From Plectrocnemia conspersa (taxonomy: Eukaryota; Arthropoda; Insecta; Trichoptera; Polycentropodidae), in the NCBI GenBank assembly GCA_009617715.1, contig VTFK01000092.1:682001-746000 (forward strand): 64,000 nt of DNA, written 5' to 3'. This document shows positions 39,302 through 47,045 of the stretch, piece after piece. The notes under the pieces were generated by a model. It was not told where the DNA came from. It worked only from the letters and a program-made list of their open reading frames with translations, and did no database searches. The position numbers and the translations under genes are program-made. Every line of letters starts with the position of its first letter. Positions within the stretch are counted from its first letter, which is position 1.

Positions 39302-40002
39302 AAAATCGTTTCACGTTTATTTTTTCTATTAATATGATGTTCAAAATTGTGTTAAGATGGGTGCCATCAACATTTTTGGAAGTATTTTCTAAAGGCGCTC
39401 GTCTCTACGCATTTGAGATAATATTTTATAATATATCTATTGGATATTAGAAAGTAAAATTGGTTTAATAAAAATAGAAGAGCGTTAAAGTTGCATCGAT
39501 ATAAATAAAGCATACTTAAATTTCAAGCGTAGTTTGAAATTGTTTTATAACTTATTTTACAAAAGATCAAACGAGATCTTCTCATTTTTTCTAAACATAT
39601 GTTTATTCTCCTGATCGTTATTTTTATATATACAAAGTGGCGGAAAACGTTTAAAATCTATCTTAACTACAGGATAATGCGGGTATTTACCTTTTCCTCG
39701 TGGATGTGTTCCATCTTGGCGAATACCACCCTCGGTGGTTCCTTGGTGGCACAATTCTTTCCACGTCTACCCCTCCTCTTTTTGTGGACCCCATTTTTGT
39801 TGTAGCGAATCTTGGCTTTCCTGTTGCCTTTTCCTTTGCCTCTGCCTTTTCCTTTTCCCTTTCCCCTTCCTCTCTGTGGTGGCGGTTGGAGGGCAGACCT
39901 TTTGTAAATCAAGTGAGGGTGCTGAACGCCTGATGTGGTCGGAGTATGCTGGAAGGAAGGCTCCATCCAGTATTCACCGTGTTCCGTTCGCAGCATTCCT
40001 GC
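21739..40002 (-). CDS. ADAMTS-family secreted metalloprotease, partial 5-prime, with two +1 frameshifts
   Basis: Fifteen exons on the minus strand: 40002-39691, 33864-33676, 33616-33366, 26688-26575, 26269-26125, 25867-25797, 24725-24556, 24482-24295, 24231-24101, 24036-23767, 23699-23584, 23243-23120, 22345-22165, 22099-21963, 21891-21739. They encode the prodomain end ([14 protein letters not shown], then a Lys/Arg/Gly-rich linker with furin-like sites), the reprolysin domain ([28 protein letters not shown] zinc site; Met turn HVMTP), the disintegrin-like region, a TSP1 repeat ([14 protein letters not shown]), the Cys-rich and spacer regions, and two further TSP1-like modules. No PLAC domain is seen. 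The zinc-binding histidines and glutamate are intact, so an active extracellular-matrix protease is expected. Each exon joins its neighbour in phase, except that one surplus base is needed out of exon 26125-26269 and one out of 23767-24036. The signal peptide was not found. Confidence 0.9.
22475..22680. repeat. Interspersed repeat A, copy 2
   Basis: Shares TTGCATCAAAATCGTTGGACC and the preceding TATTAATGGTATCC block with the copies near 8215 and 41320. It lies in an ADAMTS intron (22346-23119). No coding content. Confidence 0.45.
22868..22903. repeat. Perfect 16-bp stem hairpin in an ADAMTS intron
   Basis: TGCACAAAATAAATAG (22868-22883), loop TAGT, then its exact reverse complement (22888-22903). 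It could be a foldback remnant. Its surroundings (22690-22910) are less AT-rich than average, but no gene was recognised there. Confidence 0.8.
23310..23480. mobile_element. MITE with 30-bp inverted repeats
   Basis: The left end begins TGTTCTATAGAACGAATTGT and the right end, reversed, TGTTCCATAAAATGAATTGT; both continue to GTGCATTA, about 30 bp with five mismatches. The interior is about 110 bp, non-coding. It lies in the ADAMTS intron 23244-23583. The target duplication is unclear, so the superfamily is not assigned. Confidence 0.7.
23896..23904 (-). other. Frameshift site in the ADAMTS Cys-rich exon
   Basis: Upstream the frame reads [10 protein letters not shown], and downstream a different frame reads [20 protein letters not shown], both family-typical. 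The exon is 270 nt, while the flanking phases require 269. The surplus base is in the AAAAGGG stretch. Confidence 0.8.
24895..25610 (+). pseudogene. Tc1/mariner-superfamily transposase relic inside an ADAMTS intron
   Basis: Plus-strand fragments read [10 protein letters not shown], then [20 protein letters not shown] and [18 protein letters not shown], then after several frame breaks a segment matching the GGxIGPYFF...GQTVTVN...RY block and a degraded DGA..H region. These are typical of IS630/Tc1/mariner transposases with an RRSQ-type helix-turn-helix. Stops and frameshifts abound, and the middle is partly lost. It sits antisense to ADAMTS in the intron 24726-25796, and most of that intron is this element. 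Confidence 0.8.
26128..26133 (-). other. Frameshift site in the ADAMTS catalytic-domain exon (T6 run)
   Basis: As written, exon 26269-26125 ends in phase 0, while the next exon (25867-25797) needs two bases carried in. Removing one T from the six-T run (minus strand) fixes the phase and gives FLDSGMGECL at the junction, matching the family pattern FLDxGxGxCL. Confidence 0.8.
26689..29694. other. Left part of the large ADAMTS intron, mostly unassigned
   Basis: This is the first 3 kb of the 6.7-kb intron between exons 33616-33366 and 26688-26575. A GC-richer patch at 27400-27790 has long open frames on both strands but no family match. Segments at 28660-29110 and 29120-29490 are also less AT-rich and resemble decayed transposon DNA, without a recognisable domain. 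Nothing else could be supported. Confidence 0.4.
29695..29890 (-). pseudogene. Degraded M12B (reprolysin) catalytic-domain relic within the ADAMTS intron
   Basis: The minus strand reads TMGRVLGPF, then in a second frame [18 protein letters not shown], then in a third frame [14 protein letters not shown] and [10 protein letters not shown]. The order resembles the HExxHxxGxxHD helix, the Cys-Ile-Met Met-turn and the W(S)xC(A/S) motif of ADAM/ADAMTS catalytic domains. The histidines are lost and the frame is broken at least twice, so it is non-functional. It differs strongly from the intact exon 26125-26269 of the host gene, so it is not a recent exon copy. It may derive from another reprolysin gene. 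Similarity was judged by eye only. Confidence 0.45.
30040..30480 (+). pseudogene. Jockey-like LINE fragment (C-terminal reverse-transcriptase region)
   Basis: Plus-strand fragments [20 protein letters not shown] and [20 protein letters not shown] match the region after the catalytic core of jockey/CR1-type elements, where FTxHI...KG..A and LQ.IQNK.L motifs occur. Stops and shifts are present. It is a relic in the ADAMTS intron. Confidence 0.6.
30760..30975 (-). pseudogene. LINE reverse-transcriptase fragment
   Basis: The minus-strand frame [20 protein letters not shown] resembles the SGVPQGSxLGPLLFLLFIND block of non-LTR reverse transcriptases, with several altered residues. The expected YADD position reads RTNANS. 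It is an old, dead copy, opposite in strand to the fragment at 30040-30480. Confidence 0.6.
30998..32075. mobile_element. About 1.08-kb element with terminal inverted repeats, GC-richer interior
   Basis: The left end reads ATGCCTGACTACACTCTCTG and the right end, reversed, ATGCCTGCACTATACTATCT; both continue GGAAGTTG. The ends are followed by further inverted-like blocks (GGCC near 31025 and near 32015). A copy of the CTCGCGTGTTAAGTGACGA repeat lies at about 31247-31302, perhaps nested. There is no transposase frame. Target duplication and superfamily are unresolved. Confidence 0.5.
32076..33365. other. Right part of the large ADAMTS intron
   Basis: Mostly AT-rich. A stretch at 32449-32593 on the plus strand follows an acceptor-like aattgcag and keeps an open frame of 47 codons to a TAA. 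It is not recognisable and could be a decayed element. No other feature is seen. Confidence 0.35.
34140..34310 (+). pseudogene. LINE 3-prime end
   Basis: The frame [20 protein letters not shown] followed by a short acidic tail and a stop, then an AT-rich 3-prime end, matches the C-terminus of jockey-type elements (R.ALF.PAI..LNEL). Related ends occur near 14860 and 58130. Strongly 5-prime truncated. Confidence 0.55.
34351..34814. mobile_element. hAT-like non-autonomous element (CAGTGGCGTAGCTAAGG end)
   Basis: It begins CAGTGGCGTAGCTAAGGC, a widespread hAT-type terminus, and ends with the reverse complement of CAGTGGACCGCCTCGGGCGG. The inner ends carry the charge-like GGGCGATC and GCCGCACC blocks typical of such elements. 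The putative 8-bp duplications (TCTAAAAG and TCTTTTAA) match poorly, so both ends may not be from a single insertion. Non-coding interior. Confidence 0.6.
34815..35825. other. No gene seen
   Basis: AT-rich intron sequence. A motif near 35280-35320 (GGCATATATTGTAAACGGCA) is related to repeats at about 58490 and 58690, so part of this is dispersed repeat B. Confidence 0.4.
35826..36175 (+). pseudogene. LINE C-terminal fragment (jockey/CR1-type)
   Basis: Plus-strand frame with [38 protein letters not shown] and VPP, then in another frame an NACKHR..LNKIF region. This matches the conserved LG...LE.RR....F.....G.I..PELL....F.VP segment of non-LTR elements. Frames are broken and the 5-prime part is missing. 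It lies in the ADAMTS intron 33865-39690. Confidence 0.65.
36640..37065. other. GC-rich unassigned insert in an ADAMTS intron
   Basis: Markedly GC-richer than its surroundings (for example GGGTCGCGGC upstream, and GGTCGGGTGACCTCACGC at about 36985). Open frames exist on both strands, none recognised. It contains a GGTCACCACCGTGCG block and a GGTCGGGTGACC palindrome. It is likely the remnant of a mobile element or retrocopy, but no motif supports a class. Confidence 0.35.
37400..39065 (+). pseudogene. Mariner transposase relic split by an insertion of about 1 kb
   Basis: The first half (37400-37740) reads [35 protein letters not shown] and the VPHEL position, as in the N-terminal half of mariner transposases (GRP..IDDD..., ...ST...LKKLG...WVPHEL). 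The second half (about 38755-39060) reads YCDQLNSLV and [16 protein letters not shown], the HPPYSPDLAPSDYHLF block. Between them lie about 1 kb of unrelated AT-rich DNA, including repeat C copies at 37935-38200. Many frame breaks. It sits antisense in the ADAMTS intron. Confidence 0.75.
37935..38200. repeat. Interspersed palindromic repeat C (two partial copies)
   Basis: Contains blocks like ATTTTCACCGGTATATATAT and TTTTTACCAGTAGATATATA followed by TTTTTACTAGCGAAAATATA, partly self-complementary. Similar blocks occur at about 46685-46780 and 61918-62010, so it is a dispersed AT-rich palindromic family. No coding content. Confidence 0.5.
39222..39300. repeat. TA-rich microsatellite
   Basis: Imperfect (TA)n with short interruptions over about 78 bp in the ADAMTS intron. 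Confidence 0.9.
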
Positions 40003-40135
40003 CTGTTGACAAAAATAATATGCATGCTTAGAAATAAGTAACAAAGGTTTCAAATTGTATAGAAATCCCAAATGAAGATGTATAACTGTATTATTTTCAT
40101 AATTTCATTGCATTTTTATTAGTATCGAAACAGTG

Positions 40136-40465
40136 GTCGTTATGAACATGACCTGCGCACCATCATCGAAACTCTGCTCTAAATTTACCCTCGCGCAAAC
40201 ATTAACTCGAATATTTATAGACTTTAATAACACGGAAGCTCGCTCCTGTTTCAGCCGACCGGCGAGTAGTAATAGTGTGGCACATGTGCAATTTTCCCAG
40301 ACGGCCTGCTCCAATTATTATGTTTGCGCTTTTTTTTCTTCACATCTATACAATGTTTTGATATCAGAAAAATAAAATGTGGAGCAATTACGCCAGCCCA
40401 TCAATCAAGAGCGGCGAGGCCACTCGGACGTTGACGAGACGAACCAAGAATATATGAATGGATGT
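40136..40465 (-). other. CpG-rich stretch upstream of the ADAMTS prodomain exon; possible exon
   Basis: Directly upstream of the first recognised ADAMTS exon, with a possible short intron of about 130 bp. A minus-strand frame (about 40312-40139) ends GDGAQ-like at a GCGCAG|gtcatg donor in phase 0, compatible with the next exon. Its sequence (CATLLLLAGRLKQERASVLL and on) does not clearly match a prodomain, and the plus strand is open too. It may be a 5-prime exon, promoter or neither. Confidence 0.2.
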
Positions 40466-40914
40466 TTAATTGTTGCTTTTTAATTTAATTTCATATACAG
40501 GATGAATTTTCTCACACATATAAAATTTCGCTATTCCGACCTCATGTTAAAAGGAATTAAAAATAAGATAAAAAAAATAAGATTAAATAACAAAATTTCA
40601 ATAATTATTTTTATGTTAAATGTATTTATTTTACAGTTATCGAAATAATAAATATGGTCATCAAAATAACAATCGCTTTCAGGTGATTTAATGAAGGCTT
40701 CTTTCATTATTCATAAAACTTTATACATATAATAAGCTGAATAGTTTTGCGTCGTTTGTTTATTTTATTAATTTGCAGAGAATATGTGTTCAATTTCTAA
40801 AGAAAAATGCTCAAAAGTAAATATGAAAAAAATGGGCACGAATATGGACAATCAAGTCGTATTTAATACATAATTATTTATACGTAAAAGTCATAGTTCA
40901 TTGTTTGGTTTAAT
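40466..40914. other. No feature seen
   Basis: AT-rich sequence with no recognisable gene, repeat family or regulatory element. Confidence 0.5.
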
Positions 40915-41150
40915 ATGAACAAACTGGTAACCCAGAGGCCGCGGGTTCGAGCCACGGCAGCAGACTTGATTTTTATTTATAAAAAATGCGTTATTATAAA
41001 AACAGCCTTAGCTGTAAAGCGACATTTATTGAATATGAATTATGATACACATAATAATATATTGTTGGTATTCATTATGTCTGATTTACACTGCTGTAAC
41101 GCATTATGCTTACGCTTGTCAGGTTACAACGGAATATTAAAAAACTGCGA
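40915..41150 (+). mobile_element. tRNA-derived SINE, family 1, copy 1
   Basis: Contains a polymerase III B box GGTTCGAGCC (40944-40953) preceded by a weaker A-box region. The body is AT-rich, and the tail CTTGTCAGGTTACAACGGAA (41115-41134) is shared with the copy at 49410-49650. The shared tail after a tRNA-like head defines a SINE. Confidence 0.7.
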
Positions 41151-41319
41151 GAAAATAATTAAATTAATTTATATCGTGTCATGAAGATCAGAATTAGTAA
41201 TTGTGATTATTATATTTTTAATATAGATTAACCGTCATGTTTTAGTGGTTGTTCAAGTGTTATTGAATTATTACAAATATATGATTTTTGTTGTTGTAAT
41301 AAACAAACCATTATACGTA

Positions 41320-41435
41320 TCCAGGTGACGTCTATTAAAAGCATTTGCATAACAACCGTGGACCTCACTTAAACAAATTTAAGGGTCGGTGCTAACTGTT
41401 TCCGTCAAACAGGTGCTAAAGTTTTGATTGCGCAT
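41320..41435. repeat. Interspersed repeat A, copy 3
   Basis: Contains TTGCATAACAACCGTGGACC followed by a CTTAAACAAATTTAAGGGTC block, as in the copies near 8215 and 22475. No coding content. Confidence 0.45.
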
Positions 41436-43190
41436 TTATTATAATGACGATGTTTGTAATATTAGAAATATCGAATCTACCACTACGTTAATATACATTT
41501 TCATTAAATCTATGTTACGCGGTAACAAAGAGTCTGGTTCCGCCTCAAACCCGGACTCAATTCTCAAGGGTAAATAAGCGATAAAATAGTCATATGACTT
41601 TATGATTTATTTTTGATATTATATCTTGTTAAAGACTAATTAATAAAAATATTTTTGATTGTATCTGTATAAACGATACTTAAAATAACTGTAAAATCGA
41701 CAAAGACGTTACATGTGTTTCCAATAAAAATAAAGTTATTATAAATCTAAGTAAAATATCTTAAAAAAGCAGTAGGTAGTGTAATGGATTTTAATTTGCG
41801 ATTTGCTTCTGAGGATTTTCTTTACAATGAGTTATTGGAATGCGGAGATATTTGGGCACTGAAAATCGTATTATGCACTGATGTTTTGAAACTGTTAATG
41901 GATGTTCGTTCAAATACGCATATAACGTCAAGGAGAAAAAACTTCATTCCTATAAAATCAGAGGGATAAAAAAATAACAATTTATTTTATAAGCTTTTAA
42001 CAAGTCTTTGCGACTAATTTCATCGCTGCGGTGGTCCCGTCAAAATTAAAAACTCTACTATTAAAATAATATAATTTTGGAGATACTGTATGATTGAATA
42101 AAGCCCTTAGACATTTTAAAATAAATCCAACAGGTTTGCCATACATATTTTTTATATTTGTTAAACATACACCCTGTAATTAAAAATGCAAGAAAAAGCC
42201 TATGAAAGCAAAGAGACGATCAATCCATTTTTTTAGTGGCTTAAATAATTATATCGAGCCATTTATTATAGTTATACTATAATGGAACAAAGGGGTATTG
42301 TGGTGTGTTGCATAATCCGTTTTGAGAGAAATTAATGCACGTCGGAGGTATGCGATGTTACTTGTGTGGTATTTTTGTACGTAAATTCTGTAGTAGAACT
42401 TTACAAAAGCCTATTATTACCATGTGTGTGTGTGTGTATGTGTGCTTTTATAATGTAAAGTTGCGCGGAGCAATGCACTAATAAAGGATTTAACTGTGCA
42501 ATGTTGCGAAATTGTTATTGGGTGTGCGTTTACGACCCTATTGGAATTTTAGGTTGTTGTGTGATTTATGACGATTCTCTAACTTTATTTTTTTAATCGT
42601 GATCGATTAATTAAATATTAGTTATTATTGTAAAAAAAAGTGACGCTGTCTAAAATATGATGCAAAGAAATTGTGTAATTCATTGCTGACGAGGATCCTC
42701 ATTTCATATTGTCTAACACAGTAACTTTAGTGGAATTCGGCAATTTTGATTTTTTTATTTTTTTTAGTGTGCCTAATTCGTAAAAAAATAATAGCTACTT
42801 TGTTATTTAATTGCATTGTATACTTTTGTTAAAGCACTTTAGCTATTTTTTGTGTCATAATTATTTTCGTTAACCAAATGATTTTTTTTCAAAAAACAGG
42901 AAAATCAAGTGGGGCATCGAACTGATGAAACTGTCAAAAGAAGATAACATTAACTTCATTGCAGAAATTTTCAATGAAATATGCAGAACCATTTTTAGTC
43001 TGTTTAAAAAGATCAATGCAAAAGTGCCTTAATGAGTCACATATTCCCCAGAATTGTACAAAATAAAATATAAATTTATGTTAATATTCGCATTATTAAA
43101 ACCTGTACCGAAACGTTGATAATAAATTCAGCGAAGATGTTCAAATTAAACGCGATGTTCGATTAGGATGCATTTTTTTATGGGAAATAT
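41436..43190. other. No confident gene
   Basis: Mostly AT-rich. A small plus-strand frame (41784-41969, MDFNLRFASEDFLYNELLEC and on) looks like transposon debris but has no recognisable motif. A GT-rich microsatellite lies at about 42424-42444. Confidence 0.4.
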
Positions 43191-43238
43191 ATAATTGCAC
43201 TATAAACAATCGCTGCATGATTGTGATACGCCAATCAC

Positions 43239-43391
43239 AGACATGCAGCGATCATCCAGCCAATCGTTGTCCTCGATATATACGCCTTTAGAAAGCGACA
43301 TTTGCTTGATGGACATCTCCGATGTCGAATTGTGCAACGGGAATATTGTGGTCTTAAATTTAAAAAAAAGAGCGCGCACGGACTTTAAAGG
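43239..43391 (+). CDS. Possible isolated coding exon
   Basis: A GC-richer stretch follows an acceptor-like aatcacag and ends at AAAG|gttaag. In between a plus-strand frame reads MQRSSSQSLSSIYTPLESDI and LMDISDVELCNGNIVVLNLK. The composition looks coding, but the minus strand is also open, no neighbours in the same gene were found and I do not recognise it. It might be a single exon of a long gene crossing this region, or decayed transposon DNA. Confidence 0.2.
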
Positions 43392-43394
43392 TTA

Positions 43395-45305
43395 AGAGCA
43401 CTCTCTAATTATTATTAAATTCAATATTTAACAAATAATCGTAAAACGTAATTTTCATTTAAATGGGTTTACCAAAAATAAGACATCATTACCACGAAGA
43501 ATGTTGCTTAACCCTTTAAGTAGATAAATAAATAAAATCAACAAACATTTTCTTAAAATAAATTTGACCCCCGACATAAACTCAAAATATTTTCAGTTCT
43601 GGGCAGATGAAAAATTTAATTAATATTATATTTTTTAATGTTTCTCTGGTTCTATTTTGTATATGATATTAAAAAAAAACATTTTTATCTATCGAAATGT
43701 TTGATAAGCATTCTTTATTTGTGAGCTTAAAAAATATTATTTATACCTTGCATATTGGTAGATCGTACAGAGTTTTCATACACAGATTGCCACTAGTTAA
43801 AGATTGGGCAGCACTGCACTATACTAATCGATCGAGTTTTGAATGAGCAATCAATTTATAAAACTCCCTCTTTTAATTTATTATTGTGTACTCGCTCTGG
43901 GCAGATAAACCAATCAACCCTTCGTCTCGGATTACTTTCAATGCTCAATCACCGCGGTATGGTAGTGGGCGGCCGATGATTTACGATCGCCGTTAAATTC
44001 ATAAGTAATCGTTACAATTACAGCATAATTCAATTGAGAAAATAGGTACGGCATAACAACACAATGTGGACATTATGTGGCCGGAGGACGACGGGCAATA
44101 AGGAGGAGGTAGAAAGCTCGTGCCGCCGTAGGTGGAAGGATAATGGAGTTCGATTATTCGCGGTCGCCCACCGAAGACAGAATCATATCTTCATCTTTAA
44201 AGAAGGGAGAACACCGGCGAACTCACGATGCGCCAGAGCGTGGGCGGATTCTTTTCTACATGTACGTATAGCTTGTATGGTGGATACTTCATCCACTAGA
44301 TAATGTCCTCGCTTAAATCACGCTCTATCCGAGCACAAGGATGTTTAGTAATGATGACGAAGGGTGGATTGTAGAGGACATGACCTTTCTAACAACCATC
44401 TAAGGATCAGCGGACTTAATTAGAATGCATGACTATGAATAAACTACAACACAAATGATATTATAATAAAAAAAACTACTTAAACTATTATCAACTTCAT
44501 TCATTATAAATTTACGCATACTTATATTATAATATATACAACCATGAGTATTCGTGTCATATAAATAACATCTAACACCAAAACCATTTGTCGTACAAGA
44601 GCCTGTTTTAATATATTCCGTGATGAGGAAATATCTTCACGTTTCGCATAATTCCATTCAATAAAACCGGCTGTTAATTGTTAATACTTTGAATCAATAT
44701 CCGACTAGCGTCATTTTTGGACATCAATAAAAATACGTTTTTAGCACGTAAATCTAATTTTAAACTCAAAATTGCCTTGAAGCCGAAACAACGCAAAAAC
44801 AACACGCGTCGGCGAAAACGACAAAATGGAAAAACACGCGCGCACGTTTGTCAATCGTAGCGTTTTAACGTGAGAAAACTCGCAAATGGACCGCCTAAAA
44901 GCTGAAAGCTGAAAGTGTATGCGTAGTGTAGATATGGTAAGAGTTTCAGCACATGAACAAAGTTAAAGTAGGCTAAAGCAGATTATAGTTTAAAATTTTC
45001 TACCGTAACGCTTTAATGCCACGAAAGTTCACTAAGCCGACCGAAAACGTATGTACATATAATACAGTACATATTGTTGGTATCGGCATTTGATACGTAT
45101 TTAATGTGCCATTGTATATTTATTATACGATTCCATATAACTGGGTAAAACTTGTAAAAAAATAATATAAAAGCACAGATCCGCGTGGAACGATTTGTTA
45201 ATCGCGAGTGAATATTTCATTAATATTTTTGGTGAAGGCGAGAAGAGTTGCCGAGACGTTAATCAAATACTTGATACGTAATAAAGTCAATCGGACATAA
45301 GTTTT
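43395..45305. other. No confident gene; CG-richer patches at about 43960-44300 and 44780-44900
   Basis: Two patches stand out from AT-rich surroundings. The first (43960-44300) has open frames on both strands with no family match. The second contains several CGCG and ACGCGCG motifs (near 44810-44850). No inverted ends or transposon motifs were found. They could be regulatory elements or unrecognised exons. Confidence 0.3.
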
Positions 45306-45307
45306 AA

Positions 45308-45510
45308 CCACTAGACTGAAAGTCTGGGAATAAATTATTATGTGGTATACAATTTATAATCAATAGATGTTACTGTAACTGGGGCTGTTTTTTTAATAAT
45401 AGCGAATTTTCATAAATAAAAATTCGAGTGCCGCTGCCTGGGATTTGAACCTACAACCTCAGAGTTACTAGTCTGTGGCGTTACGGACTACGCTATTCCG
45501 TCCTTAAAAA
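45308..45510 (-). mobile_element. tRNA-derived SINE, family 2, copy 1
   Basis: Read on the minus strand: A box TAGCGTAGTCCGTAAC, B box GGTTCAAATCC (rc of 45441-45451), a CGGCACTCGAATTTTTATTT body, and the tail ending in CCAGACTTTCAGTCTAG. The same head and tail are found at 59065-59293 and in partial copies at 55255-55365 and 55610-55740. Length is about 200 bp. Confidence 0.8.
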
Positions 45511-46950
45511 AATAAAATATGTAAATAAATAGATTTGTAAGTGTAATCAATACATTATAATTTATATAGATAAATTAAAACAACCCTGAAATTTGATTCT
45601 GAACAACGATTTTATAAAATCGTTCTCGCCTTTTTTCTATATCATTATTATACGCTGGTTTTTCTCGCGTGATGTGCCATAATTGCCATCGGTTGCGGTT
45701 TTATAGCTAAGGGCTACCTATTAGAATGAGGTGACTTGTTATGATGAGATACGGATACGCACATCTGTCTTATTACCCATCAATCAATCACACCGCCTTA
45801 TTGAGGTAAATCTAGTTTGTTTCAACCATTTCAATCTAATGGCGAATGAACCGAAAAGAGACGATATTCTATACAAACAGGTCTCTGATGTTTATCAGTA
45901 TCACATTTCTGATGTATATATATTAAAAAATCTAAATATTTATTTTTATCCATTGTAATCTTTAATTAATTAATATTTGTATGTATGTATTCAAAACATA
46001 AAATTTAACATAAGTTACCATTTAGGTGAACTAAGCTAATTTGATTTTAAAAAGGAAAATACTGAAAATATTTTTTATGTTTAAAGCAGAATAAATAACA
46101 ATTTATATTAAAGCAGAATAAATACCTTTTAATCCGGTCTTCAAAGCACCCGTTAAATTTCAACTCATAGACTGGAAAATTTTCTAACGCTTTGTCGAAC
46201 CCAAATAAAATTGTAAATAGTAGTAGCACAAACAATGTTTTAAAGAATGACAGAAAGACAAACTTTTTTTGTGTACTTTCAATGATGTGGTAATTAAAGC
46301 AATAATATTTAGTTGTTAAAACAATAGAATAAAAATATTTTTCATATTCATTTACTTAAAAAAATAAAAGAATGAATAACGGATTATTATATAAAATATT
46401 TGAAAAATTTATAACATATTTTTCGAAATATTTTAGGAGCCTTTTCTTTATGGCGCCTGCTTGTGCCGAACACGCCACAAGTCGACACTGCTGATATGAT
46501 AGTGGACAATAATATTTGCGAACGATACACTGATGATTTATATTGTATAGTAAAGTTATTAAAACGTGGTTAAGATTAATCATTAGATCAAGTTGTGTTT
46601 GGTTAATTATTTTACGATAGTTTTGGGTTTGAACCGAAAATCAATTTGAGTTTCAACGACACATTATAGATGCATATTAGTTCAATTATATTTTACCTGG
46701 TAGAAATATAGCATATATATCTACCGGTGAAAATATATTCAGATATGATTTCACTGAAACGCCAGTGAAAAAATGTAACACAAAAAAACATTGCCTCATT
46801 TATCTAATTGTGCAATAATTTTATTTTTTAATCAATAATGTGTTTTAATTATAAAGTTGCAGAATAAGCAGTTCTTAATATAAATAAATATGCTAGTATA
46901 AAAACAGTGTGCTAATATGAAATATGTGTATTTTGATAATATAATAATAA
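45511..46950. other. No gene seen; contains a repeat C copy (46685-46780)
   Basis: AT-rich sequence. The segment 46685-46780 carries ATCTACCGGTGAAAATATA and related blocks of repeat C. Confidence 0.4.
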
Positions 46951-47045
46951 AACAGCATGAGGCGCAGCTGATCCTTGAAAGTGCTGGGTTTGAATCCAAC
47001 ATGTACCTTAGAGTTTTTAATTTATATTCTGTCTAGGAAAATAAA
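46951..47045 (+). mobile_element. tRNA-like SINE head, uncertain
   Basis: A region reading GAGGCGCAGCTGATCCTTG, followed 20 bases on by a B-box-like GGGTTTGAATCCAAC. It resembles the head of a tRNA-derived SINE but lacks the tails of the two other families here. Confidence 0.4.

Noticed and set aside
45420..45505. Possible functional tRNA gene on the minus strand
   Set aside because: The same head recurs with a common tail at 59065 and 55255, so it is a SINE head.
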